Assembly: GCF_003471165.1 (NCBI RefSeq) | Contig: NZ_QRIL01000010.1 | Span: 1 to 64,000 of the forward strand | From: Ruminococcus sp. AM22-13 | GTDB taxonomy: Bacteria > Bacillota > Clostridia > Lachnospirales > Lachnospiraceae | Direction of reading: 5' to 3' | Length of the DNA: 64,000 nt | In this document: one piece after another, positions 34,367 through 42,635 of the stretch | Layout of the letters: every line of letters starts with the position of its first letter | Position numbering within the stretch: the first letter of the stretch is position 1 | Notes under the pieces: generated by a model | Database searches by the model: none | What the model saw: only the letters and a program-made list of their open reading frames with translations | What the model was told of the DNA's origin: nothing | Translations under genes and position numbers: made by a program

Positions 34367-34478
34367 CAGGCATTTGCAGAGAAATTCAGATATCCGATTG
34401 ACCAGAAATAAGTTTCCTGACCTGATTGTGAAGAGCAATAAGTAGTGGGAAATTGAGTACAGTAAAGGAAATAAAAAA
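34367..34478. repeat. Dispersed repeat, family A copy
   Basis: Contains GATATCCGATTGAC (as at 12826 and 21474) and GAAGAGCAATAAG followed by AGT.GG..AATTG.GTACA, as at 43859. It separates niaR from nadA; no terminator is seen, so nadA may still be read from the operon promoter. Confidence 0.5.
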
Positions 34479-35396
34479 ATGACAATAGCAGAAATTCAGC
34501 AGGAAATCCTGCGGATGAAAAAAGAACAGGACATTTGCATTCTTGCACATGCATACCAGGGTCAGGAGATTCTGGAAGTGGCAGATTATACAGGAGATTC
34601 TTACGGACTGAGCGTACAGGCTTCCAAAAGAGACTACAGCGGTGTGATTATGTGTGGTGTCCGTTTTATGGCAGAAACATGTAAGATTTTAAGCCCGAAT
34701 AAGAGAGTATGGCTGGCAAATCCTGTAGCAGGCTGCCCGATGGCAGAGCAGCTTGACCTGGAAGGACTGCGCGAATTAAAAGCACAGTATCCGGATTATG
34801 CAGTAGTTGCCTATATCAATACAACTTCAGAACTTAAAACAGAATGTGATGTATGTGTAACCTCCTCTTCAGCAGTTGAAATCTGCCAAAAACTGGAGCA
34901 GGATAAAATCTTATTTATCCCGGATCCTAATCTGGGACATTATGTAGCAGAGAAACTTCCGGAGAAAACATTTGCATTTTACAGAGGCGGCTGTCCGAGA
35001 CATATCGTAGTGAGTGCAAAAGACGTGGAAAAAGCCCGTGCAGCTCATCCAGACGCACTTTTCCTGGTACATCCGGAATGCCGCCAGGAAGTAGTAGAAC
35101 AGGCGGATTTCGTAGGCTCAACAACGGGAATTATGGAATTTGCCAAAAAGTCAGAACATAAAGAATTTATTATCGGAACAGAGAATAGTATTGTAGAACA
35201 TCTACAGTTCGCCTGTCCGGATAAGAAATTCTACCCGGTTACGGTACAGCTTACCTGCATGAATATGAAAGTGACCACTCTGATGGATATTTATAACTGT
35301 CTGAAGGGCAGAGGCGGCGAAGAAATTTTCCTGCCACAGAATGTCATGGAAGGCGCCGGAAGATGCATTCACAGAATGGTGGAGCTGGGCGGCTGA
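34479..35396 (+). CDS. nadA: Quinolinate synthase NadA
   Basis: A 305-residue [4Fe-4S] enzyme that condenses iminoaspartate with dihydroxyacetone phosphate to quinolinate. Cluster cysteines are expected in VIMCGVRFMAE, RGGCPRH or nearby Cys-containing loops, and VQLTCMNMK near the C-terminus. Other family marks are AHAYQGQEILEVADYTGDSY near the start and LANPVAGCPMAEQL. It lies last in the nad operon, whereas in many Clostridia nadA is first; a repeat sits between it and niaR. Confidence 0.95.
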   Translation: MTIAEIQQEILRMKKEQDICILAHAYQGQEILEVADYTGDSYGLSVQASKRDYSGVIMCGVRFMAETCKILSPNKRVWLANPVAGCPMAEQLDLEGLRELKAQYPDYAVVAYINTTSELKTECDVCVTSSSAVEICQKLEQDKILFIPDPNLGHYVAEKLPEKTFAFYRGGCPRHIVVSAKDVEKARAAHPDALFLVHPECRQEVVEQADFVGSTTGIMEFAKKSEHKEFIIGTENSIVEHLQFACPDKKFYPVTVQLTCMNMKVTTLMDIYNCLKGRGGEEIFLPQNVMEGAGRCIHRMVELGG

Positions 35397-35506
35397 TATA
35401 TATATAAAATTCTACTGGTCATTAGAAAAGAAAATTGGTACAATTGTATGGTGGCAGAGTGGTATCACTTTGTCATCATTTTTGTTATCATCATGATAGA
35501 AAAATG

Positions 35507-35722
35507 ATATAATGATGTTAGGGTCAAAAGGCATTTTGCCCCTAACTTGATATCTACGAATTGCTCCGCTGCAAAGCAGCTCCCGCAATTCTCAAACATT
35601 CGAAATCCGCTGATTTACTGCGTAAATCGCTACTTTCTCATGTTTGGCGGGTCCCAAGTTCAAAAGTCTTATTGTGCAAGCACGAACGACTTTTTGACCT
35701 TTTGACCCTGATATCATATAAT
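35507..35722. mobile_element. MITE-like element with 25-base inverted ends
   Basis: The left end (35507-35531) and the reverse complement of the right end (35698-35722) are near identical over 25 bases, both ending inward in AGGGTCAAAAGG. The 166-base interior has no gene and is itself full of short inverted pairs. It is about 216 bases and A+T-rich at the ends. The structure fits a miniature inverted-repeat element or a large repeated RNA hairpin; no transposase is nearby, and no target duplication is clear. Confidence 0.55.
35694..35722 (+). promoter_or_regulatory. Promoter inside the MITE-like right end, facing holA
   Basis: TTGACC (35694-35699), 17-base spacer, TATAAT (35717-35722), pointing at holA 118 bases downstream. 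Most of it lies within the inverted terminal repeat. Confidence 0.6.
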
Positions 35723-35840
35723 AGTACTTACTAACATAATTATTTTCTGTAAGAGGAATAGAATAGTCTATTGCTTATATATCATCATCTTGTGAAGCGT
35801 GGAATGAGCAGTAACATAAAATAAGATCAGGAGTAGAGAA

Positions 35841-36836
35841 TTGAAAAATATACAGGCAGACATTAAATCAGGAAATTTCAAACAGGCGTATCTGCTCTAT
35901 GGAGAAGAGGCATATCTGAAGCAGCAATATAAACAGAATCTCATAAAGGCATTAAATCCAGATGGGGATACCATGAATTTCAGTCATTATGAGGGAAAAG
36001 GTGTTGACATCAAACAGCTGATCGATCTTTGCGAAACCATGCCGTTTTTTGCGGACCGCAGAGTAATCCTGCTGGAAGATACGGGATTTTTTAAGAATAA
36101 ATGCGAGGAGCTGGCGGATTATATGAAAGAGCTGCCAGACTACCTGTGTCTGGTTTTTGCAGAATCTGAAGTAGATAAGCGAAATCGTATGTATAAAGCT
36201 GTAAAGGCGTGCGGAACGATCGCAGAATTTGCCAGACAGGATGAGAAAACACTGATGCGCTGGGCGGCAGGACTACTTGGAAAAGCAGGAAAGAAGATCA
36301 CACAGAGAGATATGGAACTTCTTCTCACCAAGACAGGAACAGACATGGGAAATCTCAGAATGGAGTTAGAGAAGCTGATCAGTTATACTGAAGGACGGGA
36401 CATAGTAACAGCAGAAGATATCGAGGAAATCTGCACTACTCAGACAACGAACAGAATTTTTGATATGGTACGTGCTGTAACCGAGAAGAATCAGAAGCGT
36501 GCATTGGATCTTTATTATGATTTGCTGACATTGAAAGAGCCGCCAATGAGAATCCTGTTTTTGCTTGCAAAACAATACCGTCAGTTACTTCAGGCAAAAC
36601 AGTTTGCGGCAGCAGGACTTGCCCAGACAGAAATTGCCTCAAAGCTTGGGGTACCCAGCTTTGTTGTGCGAAATATCTCAACATGCGCCAGAGCGTATAC
36701 CATATCCGAACTGGAGCAGGCGGTAGAGGATTTCGTGGATGCTGAGGAATCGGTAAAGACAGGACGTCTGGAAGATAAACTGAGTGTTGAGCTTCTGATT
36801 ATTAAATATAGCAGTAAAGTAAGTACTGCAAATTAA
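35841..36836 (+). CDS. holA: DNA polymerase III subunit delta
   Basis: A 331-residue clamp-loader subunit that opens the beta clamp on DNA. It begins with the family text KQAYLLYGEEAYLKQQYKQN, followed by DFMDNFSHYEGK-like text (TMNFSHYEGKGVD) and the C-terminal collar domain ending ELLIIKYSS. It starts at TTG 35841 with AGGAG 7 bases upstream. In many Clostridia holA follows comEC directly; here the nad operon and the MITE-like element lie between. It is convergent with rpsT. Confidence 0.92.
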   Translation: MKNIQADIKSGNFKQAYLLYGEEAYLKQQYKQNLIKALNPDGDTMNFSHYEGKGVDIKQLIDLCETMPFFADRRVILLEDTGFFKNKCEELADYMKELPDYLCLVFAESEVDKRNRMYKAVKACGTIAEFARQDEKTLMRWAAGLLGKAGKKITQRDMELLLTKTGTDMGNLRMELEKLISYTEGRDIVTAEDIEEICTTQTTNRIFDMVRAVTEKNQKRALDLYYDLLTLKEPPMRILFLLAKQYRQLLQAKQFAAAGLAQTEIASKLGVPSFVVRNISTCARAYTISELEQAVEDFVDAEESVKTGRLEDKLSVELLIIKYSSKVSTAN

Positions 36837-36853
36837 AAAAGACAAACAAAAAA

Positions 36854-36884
36854 GACAGCCACATGACGGTGATGGCTGTCCTTT
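36854..36884. terminator. Terminator between convergent holA and rpsT
   Basis: GACAGCCA (36854-36861) pairs with TGGCTGTC (36873-36880), then CTTTT on the right and an A-rich run (36837-36853) on the left, so it can work in both directions. Confidence 0.8.
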
Positions 36885-36921
36885 TAATTATAAGCTTATA
36901 ATTAAAAATTCAAATATATGA

Positions 36922-37185
36922 TTAGTCAATGCTGTTAACAGCTTTAGCTAAACGAGCAACTTTTCTTGCACAGTTGTTTTTATGATAAACACCTTTAGAT
37001 GTAGCTTTGCTGATTGTGGAAACAGCATCTTTTAATGCTACTTCTGCAGCTGCTTTATCTTTGCTTGCTACTGCTGCTTCAACTTTCTTGATAGAAGTCT
37101 TAACTGCGGATTTGATAGATTTGTTTCTAGCTGCTTTTGTTCTGTTTACTAAAATTCTTTTCTTAGCAGATTTAATATTAGCCAA
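36922..37185 (-). CDS. rpsT: 30S ribosomal protein S20
   Basis: An 87-residue basic protein that binds 16S rRNA early in 30S assembly. The text [20 protein letters not shown] at the N-terminus and the helical Lys/Ala-rich body are S20 signatures. The start is TTG 37185 (LANIKSAKK), because GGAGGTG lies 8 bases upstream; the upstream ATG at 37200 is part of that ribosome site and would add five residues foreign to S20. It is monocistronic, with its own promoter and a hairpin leader. Confidence 0.95.
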   Translation of the reverse strand: MANIKSAKKRILVNRTKAARNKSIKSAVKTSIKKVEAAVASKDKAAAEVALKDAVSTISKATSKGVYHKNNCARKVARLAKAVNSID

Positions 37186-37273
37186 TTCGTACACCTCCAA
37201 TTTAATTCAATAAAAAATTATTATACTCCTGTCATAGAAACAGACACGGGCGCTTCTATGAACATGCTTATAT

Positions 37274-37302
37274 ATACTACCCCAAATATTCTTTCTTGTC
37301 AA
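37274..37302 (-). promoter_or_regulatory. rpsT promoter
   Basis: On the minus strand: TTGACA (37302-37297), 17-base spacer, TAGTAT (37279-37274). The leader then contains CATAGAA...TTCTATG (37230-37258), a stem that may take part in autogenous control. Confidence 0.7.
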
Positions 37303-37538
37303 TACATATTTCTATAAAAAAAGCTAAAAATAGATAGAAAGTAAGAGGTTTTGCTATTAGAACGGAGTGAACCGTAACGAGGTTTTTGATGATGCAGGAC
37401 TTCGCATTTTGATGAGTTGGATTATTTACAGTATTTTCTGAAATTGCTATAAGTGGGAATGGAAGAGAATGGAAAATATCTGTCTGATGGTAAAACTATA
37501 ATACAGAATGGATGATGAAAATAAGGGAGGAAAGAAGA
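37303..37538. other. rpsT-gpr intergenic region
   Basis: Holds a fragment of the dispersed repeat text (ACGGAGTGAACCGTAACGAGG near 37361) and, nearer gpr, GGTAAAACTA (about 37488-37497), which loosely resembles a sigma-F/sigma-G -10 element, as would suit a forespore gene. I cannot fix a -35 box. AAGGGAGGA precedes the gpr start. Confidence 0.3.
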
Positions 37539-38453
37539 ATGCTTGGAAGTCATGGAATAAGAACAGATCTGGCACTTGAAGCAACGGAACGATTTACTGA
37601 GGAAAATGTAGAAGTACGCGGTGTGGAAGTCACAGAAGATTATAATGAAGAAAAAGATATCCGCACGACTGTAGTAAAAATCACCACAGAAAACGGCGCC
37701 CGGACGATGGGGCGTCCACAGGGAAATTATATTACCATAGAAGCACCGGGGCTTTCTGTCCATGATGAGGATTACCACAGAGAAATTTCAGCAGAGATTG
37801 CCAGACATCTGCAAAAGCTGATAAATCTGGAGCGGGAGCAGTCGATTCTGGTAGTGGGCCTCGGAAATTCTGCAATCACTGCAGATTCCCTTGGCCCTCA
37901 TGTGGTAGAGAATCTTAATATAACCCGGCATATAATCCGGGAATACGGCTTGCAGAGTCTCGGAAAGGAGAGGATGCACCGCACCAGTGGAATCATTCCG
38001 GGAGTTATGGCGCAGACAGGGATGGAGACATCCGAGATCATACAGGGAATCGTGGCAGAAACGAAACCGGATGTAGTGATTGCAATCGATGCGCTGGCGG
38101 CCAGAAGTACCAGGCGTCTCAATCGAACCATTCAGATTACAGATACAGGCATCAATCCGGGATCAGGAGTAGGCAATCACAGGGTAGGTCTTACAGAAGA
38201 AAATCTTCAGGTGAAAGTAATTGGTATCGGAGTTCCCACAGTAGTAGATGCAGCCACCATTGTCCATGACTCCATGGCGCATCTGCTGGATACACTGGAA
38301 GAGACAGAACAGAAAGAATTTCTGGAAGAGATGATTGCGCCACATCTTCATACAATGTTTGTAACGCCCAAAGATGTGGATGAGACGGTGAAATATTTAA
38401 GTTTTACGATTTCAGAGGGGCTAAATATGGCATTTGAGGAAATATCAGAGTGA
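37539..38453 (+). CDS. gpr: Spore germination protease GPR
   Basis: A 304-residue aspartic-type protease that degrades the small acid-soluble proteins of spores on germination. The text GIRTDLALEATE lies at the N-terminus, within the propeptide removed on activation. VVGLGNSAITADSLGP, RTSGIIPGVMAQTGMETSEI and the catalytic-region VVIAIDALAARSTRRLNRTIQI with TDTGINPGSGVGN are family marks. ATG 37539 is preferred (AAGGGAGG upstream, frame start GSHGIRTDL). Its presence shows a spore-forming host. It precedes spoIIP by 56 bases. Confidence 0.95.
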   Translation: MLGSHGIRTDLALEATERFTEENVEVRGVEVTEDYNEEKDIRTTVVKITTENGARTMGRPQGNYITIEAPGLSVHDEDYHREISAEIARHLQKLINLEREQSILVVGLGNSAITADSLGPHVVENLNITRHIIREYGLQSLGKERMHRTSGIIPGVMAQTGMETSEIIQGIVAETKPDVVIAIDALAARSTRRLNRTIQITDTGINPGSGVGNHRVGLTEENLQVKVIGIGVPTVVDAATIVHDSMAHLLDTLEETEQKEFLEEMIAPHLHTMFVTPKDVDETVKYLSFTISEGLNMAFEEISE

Positions 38454-38509
38454 GAATAAGTGTATAAACAAAAAGATCGGGTCATAGGATAATTCAAGAG
38501 GTGATCCAT

Positions 38510-39805
38510 GTGACAAATTTTCAGAAAGCGTTCTGCGTTGTGCTGAGCATGTGCTTTTTTGCCACTCTGGCGATGCTGCCGGGGGCACTTTTTACAGGAG
38601 AAAATGTGTACAGGCATCTGCCCCTGTACCGCTTTCTGGAAAAAAAGACTCAGGTACATTCCTACGAAGATCAGGAAACCTATGAAAAAATCGCAGGAGA
38701 AAATGGAAAATATCTGGGTGAACGTGCGAAGTCTGAACAGATGGAAGCCAAGGAAGAACCCCATTCTTTGATGACAGAAGAATCGCAGAATCCGTCTGAG
38801 GGAGAAAAAGAAGCGGAAGCTTTAGCAAAAAAGAATAAGAAGTCAGAAAAAGAAAATAAATCAGCAGAAGCTACGCCTGTACCAGAAGATATACCAAAGG
38901 AAAATGTGGCAGATGAAACGCATATTCAGGAAAAAAAGTCAGAATTAAAAGAATCACCAGAGCCAGCAATCACCAATGAACCGGATGTCCACGATACTAC
39001 AGAAACAATAGCAGCAGTAGTTCCTCATCCTGTAATTGACCTGTCCCCGGCGAAACTTGCAGACTATGATTATCTGCTGGGACAATTTTATATAGTAGAT
39101 TCTAATACAGAAGCAGATGCCGTACAGATTAGCGCAGAAGACTTTCTGAATCAGGACTTTAAAATCTCCAAAGACACCGAGTCCCCACAGATTCTTATCT
39201 ATCACAGCCATTCACAGGAAACATTTGCCGATTCCAGAGAAGGGGAGGAAGCAGATACGATCGTAGGTGTGGGAGATTACCTGACACAGCTTCTCACAGA
39301 AAATTATGGCTATAAGGTAGTTCATCTGAAAGAACAGTTTGACATGGCATCCGGTGAATTAGACCGCAGTTCAGCCTATGACTATGCCCGGGATTATCTG
39401 GAACCATACTTACAGGAAAATCCGGACATACAGGTAATCATAGATCTTCACAGAGACGGCGTCCCCGAAGACCGGCATCTCGTAACGGAAATCAACGGAA
39501 AGCCGACGGCTCAGATTCTGTTTTACAATGGTCTGAGCTATACAATAGAAAAAGGTTCTCTGGACTATCTGCCAAATCCCTACATACAGCAAAATCTGGC
39601 ATTCTCTTTCCAGTTAGAATACCAGGCTGCTCAATACTATCCGGAATTTTACCGCGGAATCTATCTTGCAGGCTACCGCTACAATCTCCACCTTCGCCCG
39701 CGTTCCATCTTGTTAGAAGCCGGGGCTCAGACTAATACCATCCAGGAAGTAAAAAATGCCATGGAACCATTTGCGGATATTCTGAATAAAGTTTTGCAGG
39801 GATGA
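38510..39805 (+). CDS. spoIIP: Stage II sporulation protein P
   Basis: A 431-residue membrane-anchored peptidoglycan amidase/endopeptidase that, with SpoIID and SpoIIM, thins septal wall during engulfment. An N-terminal membrane helix (about 8-28) is followed by a long acidic, Glu/Lys-rich linker (about 50-180). The amidase_3-like SpoIIP domain begins near 225 (QILIYHSHSQETF with a zinc-binding His and Glu), with VIIDLHRDGV and SILLEAGAQTNT near the end. The start is GTG 38510: the consensus-like AAGAGGTGATC ends 3 bases before it (core GAGGTG, 6-base spacing), so the GTG at 38501 is inside the ribosome site. Confidence 0.93.
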   Translation: MTNFQKAFCVVLSMCFFATLAMLPGALFTGENVYRHLPLYRFLEKKTQVHSYEDQETYEKIAGENGKYLGERAKSEQMEAKEEPHSLMTEESQNPSEGEKEAEALAKKNKKSEKENKSAEATPVPEDIPKENVADETHIQEKKSELKESPEPAITNEPDVHDTTETIAAVVPHPVIDLSPAKLADYDYLLGQFYIVDSNTEADAVQISAEDFLNQDFKISKDTESPQILIYHSHSQETFADSREGEEADTIVGVGDYLTQLLTENYGYKVVHLKEQFDMASGELDRSSAYDYARDYLEPYLQENPDIQVIIDLHRDGVPEDRHLVTEINGKPTAQILFYNGLSYTIEKGSLDYLPNPYIQQNLAFSFQLEYQAAQYYPEFYRGIYLAGYRYNLHLRPRSILLEAGAQTNTIQEVKNAMEPFADILNKVLQG

Positions 39806-39828
39806 AAATTATATCTGAGTATAAAGAA

Positions 39829-39846
39829 GGGATGCCGAAGCATCCC
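39829..39846 (+). terminator. Short hairpin after spoIIP
   Basis: GGGATGC-CGAA-GCATCCC; a stable tetraloop stem without a clear T tract, so a weak terminator or an mRNA 3' protector. Confidence 0.45.
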
Positions 39847-39864
39847 CAGTCCTAAACTTTCCAC

Positions 39865-39893
39865 TTGCAATATACAAGTGTCTGGTTTATAAT
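39865..39893 (+). promoter_or_regulatory. Promoter of the antitoxin-like RNA
   Basis: TTGCAA (39865-39870), 17-base spacer, TATAAT (39888-39893). No ORF with a ribosome site follows before the terminator at 39980-40015. Confidence 0.7.
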
Positions 39894-39899
39894 CAGGTT

Positions 39900-40015
39900 A
39901 GAAAGAATCAAGAGATATTGCGGTGTCTAATGATTGCCTTTCGGAAATCAAGTTATTTCAAAAAGTTACAAGAGACAGAGGCTATCCCCTATTTGCGGTA
40001 GGGAATAGCCTTTTT
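39900..40015 (+). ncRNA. Predicted antitoxin small RNA (Fst/RNA II-like)
   Basis: A transcript of about 116 bases is expected between the promoter at 39865-39893 and the terminator at 39980-40015. It converges on the toxin gene and overlaps its 3' end through the shared terminator. It contains CCTTTCGGAAA (39937-39947); the toxin leader template has CCTTT-CTC-CGGAAA (40103-40116), so the RNA could pair with 11 bases over the toxin ribosome site with a 3-base bulge. CTATCCC also recurs (39982-39988 and 40132-40138) in the same order. Two direct repeats in convergent RNAs with a common terminator is the plan of the Fst/par type I systems. The transcript is predicted only. Confidence 0.6.
39980..40015. 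terminator. Shared terminator of toxin and antitoxin RNAs
   Basis: GGCTATCCCCTA (39980-39991) pairs with TAGGGAATAGCC (39999-40010), followed by TTTTT on the plus strand. On the minus strand the stem starts 3 bases after the toxin stop codon, with a weaker T-rich exit. Confidence 0.8.
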
Positions 40016-40091
40016 ACTTGCGGTGGTTATCCAGATAGGTCAATGCCGTGAAGATAAGCAATAAAAGTGTCAATACTTCCATAGTATTCAT
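40014..40091 (-). CDS. Small hydrophobic type I toxin (holin-like/Fst-like), 25 residues
   Basis: A 25-residue peptide, MNTMEVLTLLLLIFTALTYL plus a short D-N-H-R-K tail. It has one membrane helix and a basic end, the plan of the 'putative holin-like toxin' and Fst/TxpA families that damage the membrane when overproduced. ATG 40091 is chosen because GGGGG (40104-40100) lies 8 bases upstream; the ATG at 40097 is too close. Its own promoter (40166-40194) gives a leader of about 60 bases. In the mRNA, the 5' leader blocks GGGATAG and GGTGGTT can pair with CTATTCC and AACCACC at the 3' end, a long-range fold that silences many type I toxin mRNAs. It lies in the 508-base gap between spoIIP and lepA. 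Confidence 0.65.
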   Translation of the reverse strand: MNTMEVLTLLLLIFTALTYLDNHRK

Positions 40092-40165
40092 TGGCATTAC
40101 CCCCTTTCTCCGGAAAGGTACAACCACCAGACTATCCCTATCACGTTCTAATCTGACTGTATGAA

Positions 40166-40194
40166 ATTTTATCATAAAAGATATGCTTACTCAA
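40166..40194 (-). promoter_or_regulatory. Toxin promoter
   Basis: On the minus strand: TTGAGT (40194-40189), 17-base spacer, TAAAAT (40171-40166). It is back to back with the rightward lepA promoter. Confidence 0.6.
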
Positions 40195-40231
40195 GCTGGA
40201 ATCTTTTAAAACCGCATTTTCCCATAAATAC

Positions 40232-40261
40232 GTGACAAGCAACGGAAACGTATGCTATAAT
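40232..40261 (+). promoter_or_regulatory. lepA promoter
   Basis: GTGACA (40232-40237), 18-base spacer, TATAAT (40256-40261); AGGAGG lies at 40298-40303 before the ATG at 40314. Confidence 0.6.
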
Positions 40262-40313
40262 ACAAAATTAGCAAACGAACAACTATGAAAAGAACTTAGG
40301 AGGGAATTCCTGA

Positions 40314-42122
40314 ATGATAGATCAGAGCAAAATCAGAAATTTCTGTATTATTGCACATATAGACCATGGCAAATCAACTCTTGCCGACCGAATTATCGAA
40401 ATGACTGGTACATTGACAGAGCGTGAAATGCAGTCACAGGTACTTGATAATATGGAACTTGAGAGAGAGCGTGGAATCACGATCAAATCTCAGGCAGTGC
40501 GTATTGTTTATAAAGCCAAAGATGGCGAAGAATATATCTTCAACCTTATCGACACCCCGGGACATGTCGATTTCAACTATGAAGTTTCCCGAAGCCTCGC
40601 AGCCTGCGATGGTGCGATTCTGGTAGTAGATGCTGCACAGGGAATTGAAGCGCAGACACTTGCAAACGTATATCTTGCACTTGACCATGACCTGGATGTA
40701 CTTCCGGTCATCAATAAAATCGACCTGCCAAGTGCAGAGCCGGATCGTGTAGTAAACGAGATTGAGGACGTTATTGGACTTGAAGCTCATGATGCACCGA
40801 GAATTTCTGCAAAAACAGGACTTAACGTAGAGGAAGTTCTTGAGCAGATCGTGACAAAGATCCCTGCACCACATGGCGATGTAGATGCACCGCTGAAGGC
40901 GCTGATCTTTGACTCTATTTATGACGCATATAAAGGAGTTATCGTGTTCTGCCGTGTGATGGACGGACGTGTAAAAAAGGGCACTCAGATTCAGATGATG
41001 GCTACCGGATTTACTACAGAAGTTGTAGAAGTAGGATATTTTGGCGCAGGACAGTTTATTCCATGTGAGGAACTTACCGCAGGTATGGTAGGATATATTA
41101 CAGCCAGTATCAAGAACCTCGGCGATACCCGCGTAGGTGATACAGTTACAGACAAGGAAAGACCGTGTGCCGAAGCACTTCCGGGATATAAGAAAGTAAA
41201 CCCGATGGTATACTGCGGTTTATATCCGGCAGATGGTGCGAAATATGGTGACTTGAGAGATGCACTTGAGAAATTACAGCTTAATGATGCTTCCCTTTTC
41301 TATGAGCCGGAGACATCAATCGCCCTTGGATTTGGTTTCCGTTGTGGTTTCCTTGGACTTCTCCATCTGGAGATCATCCAGGAACGTCTGGAAAGAGAAT
41401 ACAATCTCGACCTTGTAACTACAGCACCGGGTGTTATTTATAAAGTTCACAAGACAAACGGCGAAGTCATTAACCTGACTAATCCAAGCAACCTGCCAGA
41501 TCCGTCAGAAATCGAATATATGGAAGAGCCAATGGTAAATGCTGAGATCATGGTAACTACCGAATTTATCGGAGCGATCATGGATCTTTGCCAGGAGAGA
41601 AGAGGTCAGTATCTGGGAATGGATTATATGGAAGAAACACGTGCGCTTCTGAAATATAAAATGCCATTAAATGAGATTATCTATGATTTCTTTGATGCGC
41701 TGAAATCTCGTTCCAGAGGTTATGCTTCTCTGGACTATGAACTCTGTGGATATGAGCGCAGTGAACTTGTGAAACTGGATATCCTGGTAAATAAAGAAGA
41801 AGTGGATGCTCTTTCCTTTATCGTACATGCAGATACTGCTTACGAACGTGGCCGTAAGATGTGCGAGAAGCTGAAAGAAGAGATTCCGCGTCAGCTCTTT
41901 GAAATTCCGATTCAGGCTGCGATTGGAAGCAAGATTATCGCGAGAGAAACTGTAAGAGCTATGCGTAAGGACGTACTTGCCAAGTGTTACGGCGGTGATA
42001 TTTCCCGTAAGAAGAAACTTCTGGAGAAACAGAAGGAAGGTAAGAAACGTATGCGCCAGGTAGGTAATGTGGAGATTCCGCAGAAAGCGTTTATGAGCGT
42101 ATTGAAACTTGATGACAAGTAA
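40314..42122 (+). CDS. lepA: Elongation factor 4 (LepA)
   Basis: A 602-residue translational GTPase that acts on stalled or mispositioned ribosomes. GTPase motifs: G1 [10 protein letters not shown] (residues 15-24), G2 region [12 protein letters not shown]3 DTPGHVDF, G4 NKIDLP. The C-terminal domain unique to LepA ends in [20 protein letters not shown] and [19 protein letters not shown]. Length is normal for the family. It is followed 25 bases later by a small lipoprotein gene and then hemW, the usual clostridial order except for the lipoprotein. Confidence 0.97.
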   Translation: MIDQSKIRNFCIIAHIDHGKSTLADRIIEMTGTLTEREMQSQVLDNMELERERGITIKSQAVRIVYKAKDGEEYIFNLIDTPGHVDFNYEVSRSLAACDGAILVVDAAQGIEAQTLANVYLALDHDLDVLPVINKIDLPSAEPDRVVNEIEDVIGLEAHDAPRISAKTGLNVEEVLEQIVTKIPAPHGDVDAPLKALIFDSIYDAYKGVIVFCRVMDGRVKKGTQIQMMATGFTTEVVEVGYFGAGQFIPCEELTAGMVGYITASIKNLGDTRVGDTVTDKERPCAEALPGYKKVNPMVYCGLYPADGAKYGDLRDALEKLQLNDASLFYEPETSIALGFGFRCGFLGLLHLEIIQERLEREYNLDLVTTAPGVIYKVHKTNGEVINLTNPSNLPDPSEIEYMEEPMVNAEIMVTTEFIGAIMDLCQERRGQYLGMDYMEETRALLKYKMPLNEIIYDFFDALKSRSRGYASLDYELCGYERSELVKLDILVNKEEVDALSFIVHADTAYERGRKMCEKLKEEIPRQLFEIPIQAAIGSKIIARETVRAMRKDVLAKCYGGDISRKKKLLEKQKEGKKRMRQVGNVEIPQKAFMSVLKLDDK

Positions 42123-42147
42123 ATATTGACAGAGAGTTGATATATTT

Positions 42148-42513
42148 ATGAAAATAAATAAGAAGAAAATAGCAATACTATGTATGATATTGTTGAGCGT
42201 TTTGACTTCTGGCTGTGGAAAAGAGAAAACAGTAGATGAAGCATCCTCGCAGGTGATTCAGATCAGTGTAGCGCCGGTGGAGGCAACTCCTACACCTGCA
42301 CCTGATCAGGTGGATTCAGCAGCTGTTGTCACAAATGGGAATCTGACGATGGTAAATAATTATCTGGCAGACCAGAGTACGACTGGCGTTTCCGCTTCTG
42401 AAATTTCGGACAGTGGAAATAATACAAATACAGACACAAGTACAGACGGTGGCACAGACGCATCAACAGATAGTAATACGGAAGATAACAGTGCAGTGGA
42501 TAGTGAAGAATAA
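42148..42513 (+). CDS. Small lipoprotein of unknown function
   Basis: A 121-residue protein. The lipoprotein signal ends in LLSVLTSGC (Cys near residue 23). The mature part is acidic and of low complexity: a Pro/Thr linker (VEATPTPAPDQ) and a Ser/Thr/Asn/Asp-rich C-terminal half. No catalytic domain is visible. It lies between lepA and hemW and is probably read from the lepA promoter; a long hairpin repeat follows. I recognise no family beyond the lipobox. Confidence 0.7.
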   Translation: MKINKKKIAILCMILLSVLTSGCGKEKTVDEASSQVIQISVAPVEATPTPAPDQVDSAAVVTNGNLTMVNNYLADQSTTGVSASEISDSGNNTNTDTSTDGGTDASTDSNTEDNSAVDSEE

Positions 42514-42543
42514 GAAAAGAGTTACTGTTCAGTTACTATTCAC

Positions 42544-42603
42544 ACGCCACTATCCCGCGAGGTGTTTTGGCATGAGAATGCCAAAATCCCGAGATAGTGG
42601 CGT
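42544..42603. repeat. Long palindromic repeat hairpin (family B)
   Basis: ACGCCACTATC (42544-42554) pairs with GATAGTGGCGT (42593-42603), and an inner TTTTGGCAT pairs with ATGCCAAAA around GAGA. TATCCCGCGAGGTGTTTT also occurs at 31388. It may act as a terminator for the lepA-lipoprotein transcript. Confidence 0.65.
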
Positions 42604-42635
42604 TTGAAGCGTATATATGATAGCAGGAGAGTGAA

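Noticed and set aside
37186..37200. ATG at 37200 as the start of ribosomal protein S20
   Set aside because: It lies within the GGAGGTG ribosome site; the TTG at 37185 gives the standard S20 N-terminus.
39829..40015. Hairpins after spoIIP as a riboswitch or CRISPR-like repeat
   Set aside because: There are only two unrelated stems; one is a tetraloop hairpin, and the other is a terminator shared by two convergent promoters, which the toxin-antitoxin reading explains better.
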